A model generated the notes under the pieces. That model was not told the DNA's origin, ran no database searches, and saw nothing but the letters and a program-made list of their open reading frames with translations. Below, in pieces: positions 1 to 4,273 of a DNA stretch of 5,019 nucleotides. Positions within the stretch are counted from its first letter, which is position 1, and the number at the start of each line of letters is the position of its first letter. The translations under genes and the position numbers were made by a program. Source of the stretch: Methanomethylovorans sp. (GTDB lineage Archaea > Halobacteriota > Methanosarcinia > Methanosarcinales > Methanosarcinaceae); assembly GCA_020854785.1 (NCBI GenBank), contig JAHFZE010000175.1, forward strand, positions 1 through 5,019, read 5' to 3'.

Positions 1-414
1 TCTCGGACCGATGATCTGTGCAATGCTTGAAATGTACTTGCGGCTGAGACGCTCAAGTTCACCATCTGACATTTCCTTGGGGTTACAGATGACTCCGCCT
101 TTACCTCCACCCAAGGGTATGTCTACTACTGCACATTTCCATGTCATCCATGCTGCCAGTGCCCTCACGGTATCGATGTTCTCTTCCGGATGGAACCTTA
201 TACCGCCCTTTGTAGGACCTCTGGCATCATTGTACTGTATCCTGAAACCTTCAAACACCTTGATAGTACCGTCATCCATGCGAACAGGGAGCGTGACACG
301 CAGCTCGCGCATCGGGTGCCTTAGCATTTCATGTACGCTTTCATCCAGGCCAAGAATAGCAGCACATTTTGCTAACTGTTTTCTTGAATTTTCAAATGGA
401 TTTTCTAAAGTCAT
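1..414 (-). CDS. gdhA: Glutamate dehydrogenase (Glu/Leu/Phe/Val family), N-terminal part, cut by left window edge
   Basis: This is the first 138 codons of a cytoplasmic glutamate dehydrogenase, which interconverts glutamate with 2-oxoglutarate plus ammonia using NAD(P)(H). It is read from an ATG at 414 down to base 1, with no internal stop. Only the N-terminal substrate-binding domain is present. Recognisable family segments are GPTKGGIRFHP (residues 67-77, with substrate-binding Lys69), MTWKCAVVD (90-98, with Lys93) and PLGGGKGGV (100-108), the family active-site signature carrying catalytic Lys105. The start is supported by GAGG at 425-422, seven bases upstream of the ATG. The family is usually about 415-450 residues, so roughly two thirds, including the Rossmann dinucleotide domain, lies outside the window and cofactor preference cannot be judged. 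The nearest upstream gene is a small zinc-ribbon gene on the same strand, but a T-tract lies between them, so gdhA probably has its own promoter. Family assignment is very secure. Confidence 0.96.
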   Translation of the reverse strand, partial: MTLENPFENSRKQLAKCAAILGLDESVHEMLRHPMRELRVTLPVRMDDGTIKVFEGFRIQYNDARGPTKGGIRFHPEENIDTVRALAAWMTWKCAVVDIPLGGGKGGVICNPKEMSDGELERLSRKYISSIAQIIGPR

Positions 415-470
415 TACTCTTCCTCTTACATGCTACTTAAGTTTCCATAAGGTGAGAAGTAACCGACTTC

Positions 471-486
471 TAAGTATAAGACATTT
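471..486 (-). promoter_or_regulatory. Probable archaeal BRE/TATA promoter of gdhA
   Basis: On the minus strand an A-rich BRE-like stretch (GAAAATGT, 488-481) runs directly into CTTATACTTA (480-471), which is close to the archaeal TATA consensus. Initiation about 25 bases downstream would fall near 448-446, giving a leader of roughly 30-35 bases before the gdhA ATG at 414. It lies just downstream of the T-tract that probably ends the preceding gene, which fits an independent promoter. The call rests on position and base composition only. Confidence 0.45.
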
Positions 487-503
487 TCTATTTTTTACAT
501 CAC

Positions 504-520
504 AAAAAAAAAGAAAAAAA
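504..520 (-). terminator. T-tract transcription terminator after the zinc-ribbon gene
   Basis: Read on the minus strand this is seven T, one C and nine T. Such U-runs are the typical intrinsic termination signal of archaeal RNA polymerase and need no hairpin. It lies about 115 bases past the stop codon of the zinc-ribbon gene. A shorter T5 run at 581-577, preceded by a weak AGAA/TTCT hairpin, could be a first partial terminator. Together with the gdhA promoter candidate just beyond it, this argues that the two minus-strand genes are transcribed mainly separately. Confidence 0.6.
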
Positions 521-634
521 GTCATCAGACAGCGTTATCATCCACGTTTACAGACATTAAGCCCTTTCAAACACACAAAAAGAATTGCTCTGTTCTACCA
601 GGTCATATATCGCGAAGTGGAGAGAGGCAAAAGT

Positions 635-841
635 TCAATCCTCTGCTTCCAGTGCCTGTATAACATCATTCACAGTGAGTTCGCCTCTTGCAACACGCAG
701 CACTGTAGGATATATAAAGGAACAGTCATCGATATTGCTCCAGCGTTCTTCACCCACGACCTTTATGACATCGGCCATTACTTTTCCACACGTATTACAA
801 TACTTGGTCTCACTTTCAATACCGCAAACCAGACATTTCAT
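635..841 (-). CDS. Small zinc-ribbon protein, 68 aa, function unknown
   Basis: I do not recognise a named family. The protein has 68 residues. Its N-terminus holds two CxxC knuckles, C3-x2-C6 and C15-x2-C18, separated by eight residues, which is a compact zinc-ribbon arrangement able to bind one Zn(II). The rest (about residues 21-68) is predicted to be mostly helical and ends in an acidic tail (LEAED). One further cysteine, C40, is not part of a pair. No signal peptide or membrane segment is visible, so it is presumably cytoplasmic. The start is strongly supported by a perfect GGAGGT (853-848) six bases before the ATG, which makes this a real gene despite its size. It lies upstream of gdhA on the same strand with about 220 bases between, including a T-tract. 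Small zinc ribbons of this kind may bind nucleic acid or partner proteins, but no role can be assigned here. Confidence 0.85.
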   Translation of the reverse strand: MKCLVCGIESETKYCNTCGKVMADVIKVVGEERWSNIDDCSFIYPTVLRVARGELTVNDVIQALEAED

Positions 842-847
842 AAGATA

Positions 848-853
848 ACCTCC
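848..853 (-). promoter_or_regulatory. Ribosome binding site of the zinc-ribbon gene
   Basis: GGAGGT on the minus strand, with a six-base spacer to the ATG at 841-839. It is a full match to the anti-Shine-Dalgarno core, and it is the main reason to accept this 68-codon frame over the long overlapping frame on the opposite strand. Confidence 0.85.
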
Positions 854-910
854 ACAATTGACCTTACCACTGGGGTTGGTCCATATTCATTCCTAATGTT
901 CGTGCTTATC

Positions 911-925
911 GTATTTAGATTTTGA
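911..925 (-). promoter_or_regulatory. Possible TATA/BRE promoter of the zinc-ribbon gene
   Basis: On the minus strand CTCAAAAT (925-918) precedes CTAAATAC (918-911), a TATA-like box with an A-rich upstream element. Initiation near 887 would give a leader of about 45 bases. The match to consensus is only moderate. Other AT-rich segments farther upstream (around 968-990) could serve instead. Confidence 0.3.
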
Positions 926-969
926 GCATCACTTCAAAATGATCAGCGTAGACAGGCGAAGAAGAACAA

Positions 970-1067
970 AATATTAGAAAATTATAATGTTATGAAACCG
1001 TATCAAGCAAAAGAAATCCTGTCAAGCCAGAAAGACAGAAGAAAGAATGTTAACAAAATATTAAAAA
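970..1067 (-). terminator. T-rich region downstream of the propeller gene, probable terminator zone
   Basis: After the stop codon at 1094-1092 the minus strand holds two T-rich stretches. TTTTTAATATTTTG is at about 1067-1054. A second stretch, including TTATAATTTTCTAATATTTT, is at about 987-968. Neither is a long uninterrupted T-run and neither has a strong hairpin. Archaeal termination often uses such dispersed U-rich sequence, so this is the likely 3' end of the propeller transcript, but the exact site cannot be given. Confidence 0.3.
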
Positions 1068-1091
1068 TCAAATTGAGAGAATGGCTATCCT

Positions 1092-2558
1092 TCAATCTGT
1101 AGTTCTAAATGGTTTCGCTTTCTGGATAACGATAGATCCGCCACCGATTTTTTTTGTCGGTTTTGCATCTTGAGGGTCACCCATCTGATTGTCATAGACA
1201 ATTGCATTGGTGGTTGTGTCCCATATCTGTATCCTGAACTTGTCTGTGTCCTTTATTCTAAACTTGTTTGTGCCATCTCTATTGAAGTCACCATCCGTAG
1301 CACTCAGCAAGAACCCATACTTCCCCACTCCATTGATGGTCCCCGTTCCCTTGTATTTTGCCAGAGGTCCGCTCACAATGAACCAATCATAGTGGATCGC
1401 CTTGAAATCCATGCGTACCGCCTTGAAGTCCATGCTTGCAATCTTGAATTGGAACCTGACATTATCAACAGGTATAGTAGCTCCTTTCTTATACTTGTGG
1501 TCAAACTCAAAGGTTGCTTTACCTTTCAGAGTGGGATTAGGCACATAAGCACCAGCAGGTGAATATATCCACCCATTACCTGTCACAAAAGCCCTTTCTG
1601 GATTTAGCTGGAAGATGATAAGTCCATCATCCAAATTAGTTACGTATGCGTAATTGCCTGAAACGACAATACTACGGTATGCAGAGTCACTATAACTGTC
1701 TACTTCTATTGGTGATGAAGGATCACTGATATCCAAAACCACAAGGCCATCATCAGTTGCAAGATAGGCATAATTACCTGCTACAGCAACATCAGATGCA
1801 GGATCATCAGAACTGCCTACTTGTATTGGTGATGAAGGATCACTGATATCCAAAACCACAAGGCCGTCAATAGCTGCAAGATAGGCATAATTACCTGCTA
1901 CAGCAACATCATTTACAGCAGAACCTGGATCATAAGTGGCTACCACTGTTGGTGATGATGGGTCACTGATATCCACGATCTCAAGGCAATCATCTCCACT
2001 TGAATCATAACCGGGTAAATATGCATAATTGCCTTCTACAGCAATGCTTCTTGAGTGACTAATATAAGAGCTCAGAAATGTTGGTGCTGAAGGATCACTG
2101 ATATCCCATATCTCAAAACCATATTCACTTAGGAGATAAGCATAGCCTCCTGATACTTCCACATCCAGAATAGGAGCAATATACAAAGCTTCAACAACTA
2201 CTGCAAGGCTAGGCGAAGATGGATCAGTGATATCCACAATGAACAGATCATGTGCGGCTACATAGGCATAATCCCCTTCTACAGCAACAGAATCTGCATT
2301 TGGATTATTGATATACACTTCTGATATCGGATAACTGCCTGCAAGATTAGGTGCAGATGGATCAGTGATATCCACGATCACAAGACCACCCAGACCATCA
2401 GCTATGTAGGCATAATTGCCTGCTACAGCAACATCATGCGCTTGCTGAGAAGTATCGTAACTCCCTACAGGTATTATCGCCGAACAGATCCCTGCAGTTA
2501 GTATTGCAAAAAAAGAGATTATTCCAATAAAGATGATTCTCTTTAAATTAGTTTTCAT
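1092..2558 (-). CDS. Secreted LVIVD-repeat seven-bladed beta-propeller protein with C-terminal beta domain
   Basis: This is a 488-residue exported protein with no predicted enzyme activity. Residues 1-27 form a signal peptide: basic KTNLKR, a hydrophobic core at 8-24, and probable cleavage after CSA at 27. Seven LVIVD-type repeats start near residues 42, 89, 132, 170, 217, 256 and 295. Each follows the pattern VAVxGNYAY...GLVIVDISDPSSP, and the seven together should form one seven-bladed propeller. The seventh repeat lacks its last strand, and residues 29-40 resemble that missing piece, suggesting the usual N-to-C ring closure. Residues about 322-480 form a separate beta-rich domain marked by GWIYSPAGAYVPNP, YKGTGTING, FRIQIWD and GGGSIVIQK, which from memory recurs at the C-termini of secreted bacterial and archaeal proteins. 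No C-terminal anchor is visible. An in-frame GTG at 2567 exists, but the ATG at 2558 is preferred because GGAGG (2572-2568) sits nine bases before it and would abut the GTG. It probably acts in surface binding or adhesion. Confidence 0.92.
   Translation of the reverse strand: MKTNLKRIIFIGIISFFAILTAGICSAIIPVGSYDTSQQAHDVAVAGNYAYIADGLGGLVIVDITDPSAPNLAGSYPISEVYINNPNADSVAVEGDYAYVAAHDLFIVDITDPSSPSLAVVVEALYIAPILDVEVSGGYAYLLSEYGFEIWDISDPSAPTFLSSYISHSRSIAVEGNYAYLPGYDSSGDDCLEIVDISDPSSPTVVATYDPGSAVNDVAVAGNYAYLAAIDGLVVLDISDPSSPIQVGSSDDPASDVAVAGNYAYLATDDGLVVLDISDPSSPIEVDSYSDSAYRSIVVSGNYAYVTNLDDGLIIFQLNPERAFVTGNGWIYSPAGAYVPNPTLKGKATFEFDHKYKKGATIPVDNVRFQFKIASMDFKAVRMDFKAIHYDWFIVSGPLAKYKGTGTINGVGKYGFLLSATDGDFNRDGTNKFRIKDTDKFRIQIWDTTTNAIVYDNQMGDPQDAKPTKKIGGGSIVIQKAKPFRTTD
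1224..1271 (-). repeat. 24-base in-frame tandem duplication (TNKFRIK / TDKFRIQ) in the C-terminal domain
   Basis: Two adjacent 24-base units (1271-1248 and 1247-1224, minus strand) encode TNKFRIKD and TDKFRIQI, residues 430-437 and 438-445. Over the first seven codons 17 of 21 bases match, and most differences are at third positions. This indicates an older duplication kept in frame. In the related C-terminal domains I recall, only one such (D)KFRIKIWD strand is present. Confidence 0.65.
1392..1433 (-). repeat. 21-base in-frame tandem duplication (MDFKAVR / MDFKAIH) in the C-terminal domain
   Basis: Two adjacent 21-base units (1433-1413 and 1412-1392, minus strand) encode MDFKAVR and MDFKAIH, residues 376-382 and 383-389. 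They match at 17 of 21 bases. The copy adds seven residues just before the conserved YDWFIVSG strand. The reading frame is kept and nothing suggests that the gene is broken. Confidence 0.7.
1711..1944 (-). repeat. 117-base tandem repeat: near-identical propeller blades 5 and 6
   Basis: The units at 1711-1827 and 1828-1944 are exactly 117 bases (39 codons) apart. Their first 83 plus-strand bases differ at only four positions by my count, and the remaining part is diverged. They encode the segments DVAVAGNYAYLA...GLVVLDISDPSSPI of blades 5 and 6. The other blades share the protein pattern but are much less alike in DNA, so this pair was duplicated or homogenised most recently. The remaining repeats of the array extend to about 2440. 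Confidence 0.85.
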
Positions 2559-2567
2559 ACTCCCCAC

Positions 2568-2572
2568 CCTCC
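2568..2572 (-). promoter_or_regulatory. Ribosome binding site of the propeller gene, decides the start codon
   Basis: GGAGG on the minus strand lies nine bases before the ATG at 2558-2556. The alternative upstream GTG (2567-2565) begins immediately after this motif, which leaves no spacer, so the ATG is the better start. The ATG start also gives a clean signal peptide beginning MKTNLKR. Confidence 0.75.
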
Positions 2573-2629
2573 TATTTATAGGAAACTTTCAGTTATCTTA
2601 GTTCCATTGAAATGTATGGGATGACCTAT

Positions 2630-2637
2630 TATTTAAA
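2630..2637 (-). promoter_or_regulatory. Possible TATA box of the propeller gene
   Basis: TTTAAATA on the minus strand sits about 70 bases before the ATG at 2558. Initiation near 2605 would give a leader of about 47 bases. An alternative, AAAATATATTTG (about 2674-2663), lies farther upstream and is an equally good AT-rich match. The region clearly has promoter composition, but which box is used cannot be decided from sequence. Confidence 0.35.
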
Positions 2638-3071
2638 CATATGTAATAAAAGCTAGATATGCAAATATATTTTTATTATGAAATTGTTTAGTATTGACTC
2701 CTTTCAAAGGATAATATGGTCAAGCTACTGACATTTAAAATTAATATAAAGGACGTTATAGAAAAAGAGTTTGAAGTAAGGGCTTTTTGACCAATCATCA
2801 CCATTGTAAGTGGGATGAAGGCATTGGAATAATAGGTTGCTCGCTATGTAGATTTGAAGTTATCTCAGGTTAGTCTACATCTGCATACATATTGTAGCGC
2901 TATTTGTTCAATGGATACTCAAAGCAGTATGTTCCTAATGTAAACAATAGATTAAGTAAAGGAAATAAACATCTATGAAGGGGATAGAGGTGTTTCCAGT
3001 TACAATACCCATCATCCATAATGAGCATAATTTCTACATAGCCAAAGAAAGAAAACTAAAAGTGCAGCGTC

Positions 3072-3083
3072 ATATTAATAATA
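3072..3083 (+). promoter_or_regulatory. Possible TATA box of the TIM-barrel/CitG-like operon
   Basis: ATATTAATAATA is a TATA-like stretch about 60 bases upstream of the GTG start at 3140. Initiation near 3100 would leave a leader of about 40 bases. Two related 10-base segments, CAGCGTCATA at 3065 and CAGCGACATA at 3099, flank the box and the predicted start point, and could be regulator sites. A second AT-rich box at about 2736-2750 would imply a leader of nearly 400 bases and is less likely. Confidence 0.35.
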
Positions 3084-3129
3084 GAATCTGCCATTATTCA
3101 GCGACATACATGATAATTTACATTTTGCA

Positions 3130-3134
3130 GAGGT
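3130..3134 (+). promoter_or_regulatory. Ribosome binding site supporting a GTG start
   Basis: GAGGT is followed by the five-base spacer AAAAC and then GTG at 3140-3142. There is no in-frame ATG between this site and the barrel signature at residue 20 that could act as a better start; M24 lies inside the signature. The site therefore fixes GTG as the initiation codon. Confidence 0.7.
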
Positions 3135-3139
3135 AAAAC

Positions 3140-4273
3140 GTGTCTGACGACCTTTTTGATATAAAAATAGATAATCTTTCTTTTAAGAATCCCATCGCTC
3201 TTGCACCCATGGGAGGAATAACAGATAGTCAATTTGCAAACAAATTCGCAAAAGATGCAGGACTTGTGATACTTGGAGGATATAACCTGGATGCTGCAAC
3301 TAACCTGGCAGCGTCCGAAATGGCAAAGAGAGGCAGGAAAGAATTCATTTCAGATGAACCTTTAAAACTGATAGATAACGAACTGAGATCAGTTAAAACC
3401 GAAAGCATAGTTGCTATAAACGTCAGAAGCTCCACGCTGGAGCCACTTATCGAAGCTGCCAGGATGACGAAGAATTTGAACGCAATAATTGAAATAGACG
3501 CACACTGCAGGCAGCCTGAAATGACAAAAATAGGTGTAGGAGAGGCACTACTGTACGATCTGTCCAAACTGCAGGACACTATCCGTAAGGTAAAAGCAAC
3601 AGGAGCCATCGTGTCAGTTAAGGTACGAGCCAATGTGGTTGACAATATCAAAATGGCCAGAGCCATAGAAGATGCAGGTGCTGACATACTGCACGTGGAT
3701 GCTATGAAGGAGGGATCTGGTGCCGATACAGAAGCTATCAGAAAGATAAGAGATGCCACAAGACTCCTTCTTATAGGAAATAACTCTGTAACTGGTATCG
3801 ATACTGCAAAGGAGATGTTCACCAGAGGTGCGGACATGGTTTCTGTAGGAAGAGGAGTGATGGAAGATCCATCTCTGATAACCCACCTTGCAAAGGAAAT
3901 TGCTTTAATACAGAAAGAGATTGGATGGTACAATGCACCTAAGCATGTATGCAGAGGAGAAGGTGACCTTCGTGGGCTTGCGTTCTGCTGCCTGCCGGTC
4001 AAACCGTGTCCTGTACATTCAAATGTAAAGAAGATAGGCATTTCGGCAAAAGAATTCGCTGATCTGAAGATGGAATTCGCAAAGGGAACACCTCTTGAAT
4101 ATGGAGATAGTACCTGTTTCGGAAGTCTGGTGTGGTGCTGCAAGATCACAAAAATGTGTCCTTTAAGGGACGGAGTCCTTGAAATGATTGGACTTTCCGA
4201 TGCAGACTACATGAAACTGAAAAAAGAACTTGCAGATTACATTCTTGACCATCCCAGAGTTACCGGTAAATGA
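3140..4273 (+). CDS. Dihydrouridine-synthase-like TIM-barrel protein with methanogenesis marker 9 domain
   Basis: This 377-residue cytoplasmic protein has two parts. Residues 1-260 are a Dus/NifR3-like FMN-type TIM barrel: ALAPMGGITD (20-29) is the flavin-loop signature, AHCRQPEM (121-128) occupies the place of the Dus catalytic-cysteine segment, SVKVRANV (159-166) and HVDAM (185-189) match substrate or flavin strands, and IGNNSV (212-217) with SVGRG (235-239) form the phosphate-binding end. Residues about 268-370 match what I recognise as the methanogenesis marker 9 domain, known from methanogens and of unknown function. It carries eight cysteines, at 271, 283, 284, 290, 326, 333, 334 and 340, in two similar clusters that could hold Fe-S centres or zinc. 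The GTG start is supported by GAGGT (3130-3134) five bases upstream and by a barrel beginning right after it. The stop overlaps the next gene by four bases. Whether it modifies tRNA or acts on a methanogenesis cofactor is unknown. Confidence 0.9.
   Translation: MSDDLFDIKIDNLSFKNPIALAPMGGITDSQFANKFAKDAGLVILGGYNLDAATNLAASEMAKRGRKEFISDEPLKLIDNELRSVKTESIVAINVRSSTLEPLIEAARMTKNLNAIIEIDAHCRQPEMTKIGVGEALLYDLSKLQDTIRKVKATGAIVSVKVRANVVDNIKMARAIEDAGADILHVDAMKEGSGADTEAIRKIRDATRLLLIGNNSVTGIDTAKEMFTRGADMVSVGRGVMEDPSLITHLAKEIALIQKEIGWYNAPKHVCRGEGDLRGLAFCCLPVKPCPVHSNVKKIGISAKEFADLKMEFAKGTPLEYGDSTCFGSLVWCCKITKMCPLRDGVLEMIGLSDADYMKLKKELADYILDHPRVTGK

Larger units (their letters stand above)
2559..3139. other. 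Divergent intergenic region without a convincing gene
   Basis: About 580 AT-rich bases separate the divergently transcribed propeller and TIM-barrel genes. Both ends hold promoter-like boxes, listed separately. The middle (about 2700-3060) has stops in all frames at short intervals, no tRNA-like or rRNA-like sequence, and no recognisable transposase remnant. Weak structures seen are an inverted repeat ATGTAGA/TCTACAT (2846-2852 and 2874-2880) and an imperfect hairpin at 2967-2995 (AAACA and CTAT pairing with ATAG and TGTTT around a GAAGGGG loop). Two tiny ATG-started frames, at 2716-2790 and 2975-3136, show no convincing coding character. The length is more than two simple promoters need, so a small RNA or long leader remains possible. 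Confidence 0.6.

Noticed and set aside
11..925. 304-codon open frame on the plus strand
   Set aside because: It runs antisense to gdhA, an intergenic T-tract and the zinc-ribbon gene. Its protein is low-complexity and family-less, whereas the minus strand encodes a clear glutamate dehydrogenase and a gene with a perfect ribosome binding site.
1170..1562. 130-codon plus-strand frame opposite the propeller gene
   Set aside because: It is a shadow of the C-terminal domain of the minus-strand gene, with no family features.
1711..2440. Regularly spaced repeats resembling a CRISPR-like array at first glance
   Set aside because: The spacing is a multiple of three within an open reading frame, and the repeats encode LVIVD propeller blades. 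Most copies are diverged and there are no unique spacers.
2565..2567. GTG at 2567 as start of the propeller gene
   Set aside because: It directly abuts the GGAGG motif with no spacer. The ATG nine bases downstream has correct spacing and begins a typical signal peptide.
2716..2790. 24-codon frame with an AAGGA site upstream in the intergenic region
   Set aside because: It is too short, with no conserved motif and no adjacent partner. Such frames are expected by chance in AT-rich DNA.
2559..3139. Possible insertion-sequence remnant in the intergenic region
   Set aside because: No terminal inverted repeats, target duplication or transposase-like peptide could be found in any frame.
3229..4149. 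306-codon open frame on the minus strand
   Set aside because: It is fully antisense to the TIM-barrel gene, is rich in Ser, Ala and Ile as expected from a complement shadow, and has no recognisable motif.
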